In this document: positions 7,464 through 14,604 of the stretch, piece by piece
How positions within the stretch are numbered: the first letter of the stretch is position 1
Layout of the letters: every line of letters begins with the position of its first letter
From: Candidatus Woesearchaeota archaeon
GTDB taxonomy: Archaea; Nanobdellota; Nanobdellia; SCGC-AAA011-G17; GW2011-AR18
NCBI GenBank assembly: GCA_018302105.1
Contig: JAGWAD010000010.1
Coordinates: 1-53,152, forward strand
Direction: 5' to 3'
DNA: 53,152 nucleotides
The notes under the pieces: generated by a model
Told to the model about the DNA's origin: nothing
The model's input: only the letters and a program-made list of their open reading frames with translations
The model's database searches: none
Position numbers and translations under genes: made by a program

Positions 7464-8021
7464 TTAAGTGTTTTGGGAATTGTTATTATATAAAGAAGAG
7501 TATTCTATACCTAATTCATCGCATATGTGTTTAATTGCATTTATTATTGTAGAATGATCCTTGCCTCCAAGAATTTTTCCAATTTCTGGAAGAGATATAT
7601 GAAATCTAGTTTTTAATGTGTAACATGCTTCACGATATGCTCTTTCAACTTTTGGGTTATTTCCAGTTATTCTTCTTTTATTTAATTCTTTTCTCTTTAT
7701 ATTGTATAAATTGGATAAATCTTGCAGATATTCACTTGGTGTTATTTTGTTTAGGATTTCATTAGGGTTTAATTTCATGAATTTAGTATCATATTTAATC
7801 TTAAAATCTTCATGAATTTCAATTTCTTTCCCATTAGCAATATTTCCATATCCTAAAATAAATCTTTCATTTAATGTATTGAGTTCTTGTTTTATCTCTT
7901 CCCTATATTCAACAAGGTCTTGAAAATTTTCTCTTAGTTCTTCATCATTTAATTTTTTTATTAAAGTAACTGCTCCAGAATGCCTTAAATTTCTTAATCT
8001 GTCAACTAAGCTTTTTGTCAT
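7464..8021 (-). CDS. Protein with bacterial DnaA domain IV (DNA-binding) at C-terminus
   Basis: The C-terminal 65 residues (about 118-180) read REACYTLKTRFHISLPEIGKI then LGGKDHSTIINAIKHI. This is the helix-turn-helix and signature of bacterial DnaA domain IV, where SxPEIG and GGxDHST recognise the DnaA box. The N-terminal 115 residues are charged, helical and unrelated to the DnaA AAA+ domain: there is no Walker A or B. So it is a stand-alone DnaA-type DNA binder with a novel N-terminus. This is unexpected in an archaeon using Orc1/Cdc6 (22620). It lies beside the truncated tRNA, which suggests arrival on a mobile element. The role could be a replication or transcription regulator of that element. 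Confidence 0.75.
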   Translation of the reverse strand: MTKSLVDRLRNLRHSGAVTLIKKLNDEELRENFQDLVEYREEIKQELNTLNERFILGYGNIANGKEIEIHEDFKIKYDTKFMKLNPNEILNKITPSEYLQDLSNLYNIKRKELNKRRITGNNPKVERAYREACYTLKTRFHISLPEIGKILGGKDHSTIINAIKHICDELGIEYSSLYNNNSQNT

Positions 8022-8149
8022 AAAATGTAAGTCTTAGAAAATTATAAAAGGTTTACTTAAGCTTAATTATTCAATAAATTGATATTAAAACTGATATAAT
8101 TTTAGTTTCTATAGCTTAAAAAGATATTGCATTTTCTATAAACTCTTTA

Positions 8150-8356
8150 TCATTCTTCATAAAACTTAGCACATAATGCCCTATATTTATTATATAAATC
8201 AGGTCTGCTGTTCTTTACACCTTTATCAATTAAAACTTTTGCCTGCCTTAATATATTTTTATTTATGTCTGAATTTAGTGAATCTTTTTTATCTATATTT
8301 GAATCAAGTTTATTTAATAATTCTTCACATTTTTCTTCTCGACTTTGTTGAACCAT
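8150..8356 (-). CDS. Small charged helical protein
   Basis: A 68-residue hydrophilic protein with two helical stretches (EEKCEELLNKLDS and KNILRQAKVLIDKGV) and a C-terminal RALCAKFYEE. No family is recognised. A TATA-like run (TATAATG region) precedes the ATG at 8356. It lies between the DnaA-like gene and the ABC transporter on the same strand and may belong with the former as part of an acquired segment (inference). Codon use looks like its neighbours. The adjacent gap 8022-8149 holds nothing I can identify. Confidence 0.5.
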   Translation of the reverse strand: MVQQSREEKCEELLNKLDSNIDKKDSLNSDINKNILRQAKVLIDKGVKNSRPDLYNKYRALCAKFYEE

Positions 8357-8414
8357 AACATTATATTATTTATCCAATTTAAAATACTTTTGTTATTTTA
8401 GGAGTTATAAATAT

Positions 8415-10214
8415 TTATTCCCTGTAACTTCTGGCCTGGAATTCATACAATTCTTTGTATCTTCCATTTATTTTTGCTAATTCTTGATGGCTTCCTTCCT
8501 GGATTATTTTGCCATTTTCTAATACTAGAATTTTATTTGCTAACCTAACATTAGAAAACCTATGAGAAATAAACATTGCAATTTTTCCAATCACGTGTTT
8601 TTTAAATTCTTCAAATACTAAATATTCTGCTTTTGCATCCAGGGCAGCGGTAGGTTCATCTAAAACATATACAGGACATCTTTTTATTAATGCTCTTGCA
8701 ATAGCAATCCTCTGCCATTCACCATAGGATATTTCATGTCCTTCATGATACCACCTTCCCAAAGTAGTTGAATATTTATTTGGAAAAGTCATTATCTTCT
8801 TATGTATATGTGCTTTTTTTGCGACTTCAATTATTTCTTCCTTTGAAATTTTTCTATTTATATCTCCAAATTTGATATTTTCTTCCACACTAAAGAAAAA
8901 TTTTGCAAAATCCTGAAATGCTACACCTATCAAATTTCTATATTCATTAAGATCAAATTTTTCTATATTTATATTGTTCATTAATATTTCTCCTTTTGTT
9001 GGATCATATAATTTCGTCAATAATTTTACAATAGTTGTTTTTCCAGCACCATTTTCTCCAACTAATGCAACATTTTGCTCAGCAGAAATAATGAATGATA
9101 TTCCCTTTAGAACACATTCTTCTGTTCCTGGATATTTAAACCAGACATCTCTGAATTCAATTGTTTTTATAATTTTTGGAATTTTTTCATGTTTTAAACT
9201 AAGTTTTTCTTCTTCTAAATTCAAAAATTCAATTAGCTCATTAATAAATAAATTATTTTCATATACTCCTGCAATTCCTCTTATCAAACCCTGCAAGGAC
9301 ATGTTTGCACGAGTGTATAATGTACTAAAAAATGTAAAGTCACCTATTGATAATTTTTGTAAAAATGTCTGCCAGGCAAGATAAAAATAAAATACAACAA
9401 GCATAATGTCACTTAAGATAAAACCCATGAATTCCCAAATGTATCTTTTTACTATAAGACTTTTTTGTTCTTCAAATAGTTTATTGTATAGTGTTTTATA
9501 TTTAATTAATAAAAAATTTCTTAAATTTAATAGTTTTATATCTTTTGTTTCATAATGTCCTGCCATTAAATATTGATAATAATTTAATTTTCTTGATTCT
9601 GGAGTTTCATCATACAATAAATTAAACCATTTTTCTCCATATTTAAGCTGCACAATCAAACTTGGAATTGTAAATATTATCATTAGAATCGAGATTAATG
9701 GACTAAATGTAAAAAAGACTATTAAAATAGATACTAATGTAAAAAAATTCATTAAACTTTCAAACAGATAATAGAATGTATTCAATGGTTTCCATGTTGC
9801 CTGGTCTCTTGTTCTGTCTAATTTATCATGAAATTTTGGATCTTCAAATCTCCAGAAAGCTAATTTTGTTGTTTTTTCTACTATTTTCTGATTTATTTTT
9901 TTATTAAATAGATTTCCTAATATTATTTGTATTGCATTTCTCTGGCTTGCAATAATTCTTTCAAATAATGTTGCTGCAATAAAAAGGGCAAGATAAAGAA
10001 AGACTGAATTAAATTCTATTTTTGATTGCAATGAAAATGTTAAAATATCTATTATTCTTTTTATAAAATATGCCTCCAATATTGGAATTATTGAAGTCAA
10101 TATTAGTAAAATTATAACATAAATTGTGTATGCTTTGGAAGTTTGCCAGATTAATTTTATTACTTCTTTACTTATCTTTAATGTACTTCTAAATTTTCCT
10201 AAAGTTTTCATCAT
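8415..10214 (-). CDS. ABC exporter half-transporter (TM + ATPase fusion)
   Basis: The N-terminal 320 residues contain six TM helices of the ABC exporter type. The C-terminal nucleotide-binding domain has Walker A GENGAGKTT, Q-loop AFQDFAK, signature ISYGEWQR (a Y-G-E variant of LSGGQ), Walker B VYVLDEPTAALD and the H-loop His in MFISHRFSN. At 599 residues it is a normal full half-transporter that would dimerise in the membrane and export a lipid, peptide or drug using ATP. It follows the 10226-10804 gene by 11 bases, so the two are probably one operon, and that partner may be linked to the cargo. The altered signature motif is worth noting. Confidence 0.9.
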   Translation of the reverse strand: MMKTLGKFRSTLKISKEVIKLIWQTSKAYTIYVIILLILTSIIPILEAYFIKRIIDILTFSLQSKIEFNSVFLYLALFIAATLFERIIASQRNAIQIILGNLFNKKINQKIVEKTTKLAFWRFEDPKFHDKLDRTRDQATWKPLNTFYYLFESLMNFFTLVSILIVFFTFSPLISILMIIFTIPSLIVQLKYGEKWFNLLYDETPESRKLNYYQYLMAGHYETKDIKLLNLRNFLLIKYKTLYNKLFEEQKSLIVKRYIWEFMGFILSDIMLVVFYFYLAWQTFLQKLSIGDFTFFSTLYTRANMSLQGLIRGIAGVYENNLFINELIEFLNLEEEKLSLKHEKIPKIIKTIEFRDVWFKYPGTEECVLKGISFIISAEQNVALVGENGAGKTTIVKLLTKLYDPTKGEILMNNINIEKFDLNEYRNLIGVAFQDFAKFFFSVEENIKFGDINRKISKEEIIEVAKKAHIHKKIMTFPNKYSTTLGRWYHEGHEISYGEWQRIAIARALIKRCPVYVLDEPTAALDAKAEYLVFEEFKKHVIGKIAMFISHRFSNVRLANKILVLENGKIIQEGSHQELAKINGRYKELYEFQARSYRE

Positions 10215-10225
10215 TAATTTATTTA

Positions 10226-10804
10226 TTATTCTAATAATCCTATTACTCCTTTTACTTCTTCTGTACCCTGATTTAACTGTTTGCTTGCTTTTTCGTAGTC
10301 TTCTTCACTTATCCAGATAATTCCTTTTTTTCTATCACAAATATGATTTTGTCTTCTTGTGTAAGCATCTAATTCTTTTTCAGATATATGGGCAGCTTGT
10401 AAATATTCTTCTATTGCGTAAAATCCCCAAGTTAATTTCTGTTTTTTAAATTGACTAACTAAACAAATCATAGAATTTGAAATGTTTTCAATTTTTTCAT
10501 TTGGTGAAGAGATTGGAATTTTTAAGGAAACTACTTTTTCTTCGTGATCATTACCAATTTTGCCTATTTTTCTACCAATTTTTTTATTTTGTGGTGAAAG
10601 TGTATTCCAATTAAGATTTATGTGAACGTAATTACCAATATTTTTGCGATTTGCAGAAGAACTATAAGTCTGAATATTTTTCTCCCAAAGTATCTCGCAA
10701 CTTGCTATTAATGGCAGTTTTACATATTTTTTAATATCATCTTTTTTCTTTATATCTACAGGCTGTATTCCTATTGGCTCAATTTCTGTGATAAATTTTT
10801 TCAT
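10226..10804 (-). CDS. Hypothetical soluble protein upstream of ABC exporter
   Basis: 192 residues, no signal peptide or TM. A beta-rich first half (KLPLIASCEILW, NYVHINLNWNTLSP) is followed by basic patches and a helical second half (YAIEEYLQAAHISEKELDAYTRR). I do not recognise a family. A TATA-like TATTTATATATC lies about 25 bases upstream of the ATG at 10804, so it heads the operon with the ABC exporter 11 bases downstream. It could be a cytoplasmic accessory or substrate protein for that exporter. Function is unassigned. Confidence 0.6.
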   Translation of the reverse strand: MKKFITEIEPIGIQPVDIKKKDDIKKYVKLPLIASCEILWEKNIQTYSSSANRKNIGNYVHINLNWNTLSPQNKKIGRKIGKIGNDHEEKVVSLKIPISSPNEKIENISNSMICLVSQFKKQKLTWGFYAIEEYLQAAHISEKELDAYTRRQNHICDRKKGIIWISEEDYEKASKQLNQGTEEVKGVIGLLE

Positions 10805-10845
10805 AATAATAAATAAATTTTTTAGTATTTATATATCTTAACTTT

Positions 10846-11250
10846 TTAATCTTCATAGCATTCCCAAGCACTAATTTCTATATCAGAACTTGGATCTCTA
10901 ATTTGATTTTCCACACAAGAATTTAAAAATTGTTCATACATATAGTTTGGTATTGACTGACAATTTACATTTCTACTGTAACCCAAGCCAATTAGATTAT
11001 TATTTATACATCTTTCAAATGATTCTAGCCAAGAATTAAAATATTCTGAACAAAAATTTCTTATATTATTTTGATCATTATAATTTATATGAGAAGATTG
11101 GATTTCTATTTTATATGCCTCTCTTTTACAATAATCTAAATTAACTTGCTCTGGCCTTGATTCTTCTAAAACAAGTTCGTCTTCAATGCTTCCACAAGCC
11201 ACGGAAAAAGAGATTATAGGTATGATTATTAATTCTTGTAGTCTTTTCAT
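10846..11250 (-). CDS. Small Cys-rich secreted protein or lipoprotein
   Basis: The N-terminus MKRLQELIIIPIISFSVACG is a signal peptide ending in a lipobox-like SVAC-G. Cleavage before the Cys would leave an acidic N-terminus (GSIEDELVLEE). The mature part has seven further Cys (CKREA, NFCSEY, ERCINN, VNCQS, SCVEN, WECYED and one more), pairing of which would make a compact disulfide-bonded domain. I do not recognise the fold. It lies between tRNA-Leu and the 10226 gene, all on the minus strand. Genes of this kind (small, secreted) recur in this window. Confidence 0.6.
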   Translation of the reverse strand: MKRLQELIIIPIISFSVACGSIEDELVLEESRPEQVNLDYCKREAYKIEIQSSHINYNDQNNIRNFCSEYFNSWLESFERCINNNLIGLGYSRNVNCQSIPNYMYEQFLNSCVENQIRDPSSDIEISAWECYED

Positions 11251-11284
11251 AAAAATATGTTTAAATAAAAGTTTATAAGGCTAA

Positions 11285-11380
11285 TGCGAGGGACAGGATT
11301 TGAACCTGCGAAGACCTAAGTCACAGGATTTCATATCTTAATCTTAAGTCCTGCGCATTTGACCGCTTTGCTACCCTCGC
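11285..11380 (-). tRNA. tRNA-Leu(UAA) with 13-nt intron
   Basis: Minus strand 5' to 3': acceptor GCGAGGG (11374-11380), D-arm with AAAGCGGTCAAATGC, anticodon stem CAGGA/TCCTG, loop CTTAAG...A with anticodon UAA (11344-11346), a 13-nt intron at 11330-11342 (canonical 37/38 position), a long class II variable arm, T-arm CAGG-TTCAAAT-CCTG, acceptor CCCTCGC and discriminator A. The 3' CCA is not encoded. The long variable arm, A73 and anticodon agree on leucine. Splicing would use the archaeal tRNA endonuclease. Confidence 0.93.
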
Positions 11381-11539
11381 ATATATGAAAAGAATTAAAG
11401 TATTATTTATAAATATAACGCAATTACTTTTTTAATAAAAGAAACAGTTTATCCAATAAATAATCTAACTAATAAATTCTTTAAATAATACCAGAATGAA
11501 ATAGATTAGTTTATAAAATTATTTTTCCTGCTAATTTGC

Positions 11540-12778
11540 ATGAGAAATATAGAAATTACTGCACCTGTTGGTTCTTTTGAATCTTTAATGTCTGCTATCA
11601 AAGCTGGAGCAGATTCTGTATATTTTGGAATTGAACAATTAAACATGAGAGCAAGATCTGTAAATAATTTCACAATTGAAGATTTAAAAAAAATAAGTGA
11701 AATATGTAAAGAAAACAATGTAAAAACTTTTTTGGCATTAAATACAATAATTTATGACCATGATATTAATTTAATGAAAAATATATGTAATGCTGCTAAA
11801 ATAAATAATATCGATGCGGTTATTGTAAGTGATGTTTCTGTTATGGAATATGCAAAATCAATTGGATTAAGTGTGCATTGTTCTACTCAGTTAAATATAT
11901 CAAACATAGGTGCTGTAAAATTCTTTTCAAAATTTACAGACACAATTGTTTTAGCAAGAGAATTAACAATTAATCAGATTACAAACATATGTGATGAAAT
12001 TAAAAAACAAGAAATTAAAGGACCAAAAAATGAATTAATTAAAATAGAGATTTTTATACATGGCGCTTTATGTGTTGCTATTTCAGGAAAATGTTATATG
12101 AGTCTGGCTTTGCATAATGCATCAGCCAATAGAGGGGCATGTTTACAGAACTGCAGAAGGAGTTATAAAGTCATTGATGAAGAAACAGGAGATGAACTTT
12201 TATTGGACAATAAATATGTAATGTCTCCAAAAGATTTATGCACAATAGGTTTTATAGATAGAATAATTGAAAGCGGTGTCAGCATACTAAAAATAGAAGG
12301 AAGAGGAAAACCTGCTGAGTATGTTTATACTGTTACTAAAACCTATAAAGAAGCAATTGAAAGTTATTTTAACAAAGATTATACAAAAGAAAAAATAGAG
12401 AAATGGATAAATGAATTAGAGAAAGTTTATAACCGCGGTTTCTGGCATGGAGGATACTATCTTGGAAAACAATTAGGTGAGTGGAGCGGCAGTTATGGAT
12501 CCAAAGCAACAAAAGAGAAAGTATTTTTAGGTATTGCAAATAAATATTATGATAAAGTTAATATTGGTGAGTTTACAATTCAATCTGGAATTTTAAAAGT
12601 TGGGGATGAAATTATAATAACTGGTCCAACAACAGGAATAGTACAAACAAAAATTACAAACATAAGAAGCAATGACACAGATGTTGAATATGCAAAAAAG
12701 GGAGATATAATTACAGTTCCTATAGACAACAAAATAAGAAGTAATGATAAATTATATTTATTTAAGGATAAAATATGA
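11540..12778 (+). CDS. Peptidase U32 family protein (TrhP/YegQ-like)
   Basis: U32 proteins are TIM-barrel Fe-S enzymes; the best known members hydroxylate wobble uridine of tRNAs. The N-terminus is typical (ITAPVGSFESLMSAIKAGAD, VYFG). HCSTQLNISN and the core signature IFIHGALC...SGKCYMS...ANRGACLQNCR (about residues 172-212) supply the conserved Cys that bind a 4Fe-4S cluster. SPKDLC and LKIEGRGKPAEYV follow, and the C-terminal beta-barrel contains LKVGDEIIITGPT. The length (412) is normal. It shares an ATGA overlap with the downstream ferredoxin gene, which probably feeds it electrons or stabilises it (inference). Confidence 0.85.
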   Translation: MRNIEITAPVGSFESLMSAIKAGADSVYFGIEQLNMRARSVNNFTIEDLKKISEICKENNVKTFLALNTIIYDHDINLMKNICNAAKINNIDAVIVSDVSVMEYAKSIGLSVHCSTQLNISNIGAVKFFSKFTDTIVLARELTINQITNICDEIKKQEIKGPKNELIKIEIFIHGALCVAISGKCYMSLALHNASANRGACLQNCRRSYKVIDEETGDELLLDNKYVMSPKDLCTIGFIDRIIESGVSILKIEGRGKPAEYVYTVTKTYKEAIESYFNKDYTKEKIEKWINELEKVYNRGFWHGGYYLGKQLGEWSGSYGSKATKEKVFLGIANKYYDKVNIGEFTIQSGILKVGDEIIITGPTTGIVQTKITNIRSNDTDVEYAKKGDIITVPIDNKIRSNDKLYLFKDKI

Positions 12779-12999
12779 CAAAGATAATACATTATAGGGA
12801 TGACTGCATTGGGTGTGGTTTGTGTGCTGAATATTCTCCTGAATTATGGGAGATTTCGAAAATTGATGGTAAAGCTTTATTAAAAAACTCTATTTTAAAA
12901 AAGAATGTTTATATTTTAGAAATAAATGAAAGTGATTTAAAAGACACTAAACTTGCAGCAAGAGATTGTCCAACCAGAGTTATAAAAATTATGAAGTGA
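12775..12999 (+). CDS. Single-cluster 4Fe-4S ferredoxin
   Basis: Short ferredoxin of 74 residues with C11-x2-C14-x2-C17 (CIGCGLC) and C65 (ARDCPTRVIK), the four ligands of one 4Fe-4S cluster as in ferredoxins of the Pyrococcus/Thermotoga type. There is no second cluster motif. Its ATG overlaps the TGA of the U32 gene (ATGA), so the two are translationally coupled, which suggests a dedicated redox partner for the U32 tRNA-modification-type enzyme. It ends 7 bases from the convergent rdgB gene. Confidence 0.88.
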   Translation: MTKIIHYRDDCIGCGLCAEYSPELWEISKIDGKALLKNSILKKNVYILEINESDLKDTKLAARDCPTRVIKIMK

Positions 13000-13006
13000 T
13001 ATTGTG

Positions 13007-13540
13007 TTATAATTTACTCAAATGTTCTTTTAATTTTTCAAAAGCTAATTTTCTATGACTAATCTTATTTTTTTCATCTAAACCCATTTCAGCAAAAGTT
13101 TTTTCATGATTGTCTGGAAGAAAGATTGGGTCCCAACCGAAACCAGTACCTTGTTGGGCAACTATATTTCCGTTAATAGACCCTTCGAAGTATTCTATAT
13201 TTTTATCATGAAAAAAACCAATTAAGCATTTTGCACTTGCTTTCTTATTATCAAAATCTTTTATAATTTTACATATTCCTTCGTTTCCAATAGATTTCAT
13301 AAACCATTTAATTAAAGGTCCTGGCAAACCATTTAAACATTCTACATATAGTGAAGTATCTTCAACAATAAATGTTCCTTCATGTTTTTTTCTTGCTTCT
13401 TCTAATTTATGTTTTATTATTTCATGTGGGTCTAAGCTTTGAATTTCTGTTAATTCTATATCCAATCCTTCAATTTCAGGCAATATTGCTTTTGCTTCTT
13501 TTAATTTGTTTTGATTTCCAGTTATAAAATATAGTTTCAT
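13007..13540 (-). CDS. rdgB: XTP/dITP diphosphatase (HAM1/RdgB)
   Basis: Removes non-canonical purine triphosphates (XTP, dITP) to monophosphate plus pyrophosphate, keeping them out of nucleic acids. The N-terminal TGNQNKLKEA is the family signature, FIVEDTSLYVECLNGLPG the substrate/Mg loop, and GFGWDPIFLP plus KNKISHRKLAF the C-terminal signature. At 177 residues it is near normal length. Its ATG overlaps the end of the HEPN gene by 4 bases, so it is the last gene of the HEPN/MNT transcription unit, which is odd company for a housekeeping enzyme. Confidence 0.92.
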   Translation of the reverse strand: MKLYFITGNQNKLKEAKAILPEIEGLDIELTEIQSLDPHEIIKHKLEEARKKHEGTFIVEDTSLYVECLNGLPGPLIKWFMKSIGNEGICKIIKDFDNKKASAKCLIGFFHDKNIEYFEGSINGNIVAQQGTGFGWDPIFLPDNHEKTFAEMGLDEKNKISHRKLAFEKLKEHLSKL

Positions 13541-13971
13541 TTCAAATCCTTAAGATATTTGTTTTTTAGTGAATTGAGAACATTTATCATAGATTTAATA
13601 TTTTCTCTGCATTCTTCTACATCTATATCTTTCCCATAATAGTTTATTGCATTCCTTATTTTTCTAAATCTATCAAATTTTTCAGCTAAGATATTTTCTC
13701 CCTTTTCTTTTAAATAAAATGTAAAAGCCTCATGTGAATATATCTTATATCCTTCTGTGGATGCTATTGCTTCTAACAAGCTTCTTAACGTATCATAATA
13801 ACCAACCATTAATTTTCTTGCTGATATTTCATCTATTTTTATTTTATCTAGAAATTTTAAGTCTGTATTTAGACCTGATAATAAAGACTTTACTAATCCT
13901 TTATCTATTGAAGATCTCCTAACTTTTCCTTCATTAATAAAATCTGTAAAATTCACCTGAATACCTCCCAA
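13537..13971 (-). CDS. HEPN domain protein (partner of adjacent MNT)
   Basis: 144 residues, all helical. The C-terminal half has the HEPN pattern KFDRFRKIRNAINYYGKDI (about residues 98-116), where R-N-x-I-N-Y-Y replaces the R-x4-6-H of active HEPN RNases. YDTLRSLLEAIA is the first conserved helix. HEPN proteins act as ribonuclease toxins or as partners of minimal nucleotidyltransferases. It overlaps the upstream MNT gene by 19 bases and the downstream rdgB by 4, so all three are co-transcribed. The lost His raises doubt about nuclease activity. The Tyr pair could be a target for AMP modification by the MNT (inference from known HEPN/MNT pairs). Confidence 0.75.
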   Translation of the reverse strand: MGGIQVNFTDFINEGKVRRSSIDKGLVKSLLSGLNTDLKFLDKIKIDEISARKLMVGYYDTLRSLLEAIASTEGYKIYSHEAFTFYLKEKGENILAEKFDRFRKIRNAINYYGKDIDVEECRENIKSMINVLNSLKNKYLKDLK

Positions 13972-14480
13972 AAACCATGAATTATCATTCCATTAATAAA
14001 ATTATTTAGTAATTCCTTATTTTTCTCTTTCATTCTTTCTATTTCTTTATTTGAATATATGAATAATTGTATTTTATGTCCCAATTCTTTTTCGAATTTT
14101 TCTAATTTTAATTCTTTTTTTATTGGGCTTATTACCAATAAATCTATATCACTCTTTTTAATATTTTCAGCTTTGTAATATGAGCCAAAAAGTATTATTG
14201 CTTCTGGTTCATTAAATTGATTAATAATATACTCTATAATCCCGGAAGCTCTTAATTTTTTAATATTGTAGTATAATTTCATATCTTTGAATTTTTTACT
14301 CTCTAAATTTGCCTTGAATAATAAATGAGAAAAAGCTTTTCTTTGATTTAACAATCCTTTTTTCACATATCCTTTTAATATTTTTGATGTTGTAGTTGGT
14401 GAAATTTCTGTTATTCTGGCTATCTCTCTGACATGAAACTCTTTTTCTGGTTCTTCCATAAAAATTCTTATTATGTCCAT
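13953..14480 (-). CDS. MNT nucleotidyltransferase with N-terminal winged HTH
   Basis: Residues 1-65 form a winged helix (FHVREIARITEISPTTTSKIL, then a basic wing). Residues 85-120 hold the minimal nucleotidyltransferase core: IILFGSYYKAENIKKSDIDLLVI, with GS and the D-x-D pair that binds metal. MNT proteins neutralise HEPN toxins by transferring AMP. The fused DNA-binding domain suggests it also represses its own operon. Candidate sites at 14474-14519 overlap its start codon and TATA box. The ATG at 14480 is preferred because the HTH starts at residue 15 and the TATA box lies about 45 bases upstream. Confidence 0.82.
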   Translation of the reverse strand: MDIIRIFMEEPEKEFHVREIARITEISPTTTSKILKGYVKKGLLNQRKAFSHLLFKANLESKKFKDMKLYYNIKKLRASGIIEYIINQFNEPEAIILFGSYYKAENIKKSDIDLLVISPIKKELKLEKFEKELGHKIQLFIYSNKEIERMKEKNKELLNNFINGMIIHGFWEVFR

Positions 14481-14530
14481 TTTTTTAGATGTTTGTCCAT
14501 TATATTAGACATATGTCTATATTTATATAC
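14474..14530 (-). promoter_or_regulatory. Operator/promoter of the HEPN-MNT operon
   Basis: The hexamer TGTCCA/TGTCTA occurs at 14474-14479, 14494-14499 and 14514-14519, exactly 20 bases apart, so on one DNA face. The last copy is half of a perfect palindrome TAGACATATGTCTA (14506-14519). A TATA-like ATATTTATATA follows at 14519-14529 (upstream on the minus strand). The first copy covers the ATG of the MNT gene. This is the expected picture for autorepression by the MNT winged helix. Confidence 0.6.
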
Positions 14531-14604
14531 ATTGTTGTTTGAATTTCTTACAATTACATTTTTCATTTTGTTCCTCATTTGTTTTAGATTATAGATTTGT
14601 GTAT

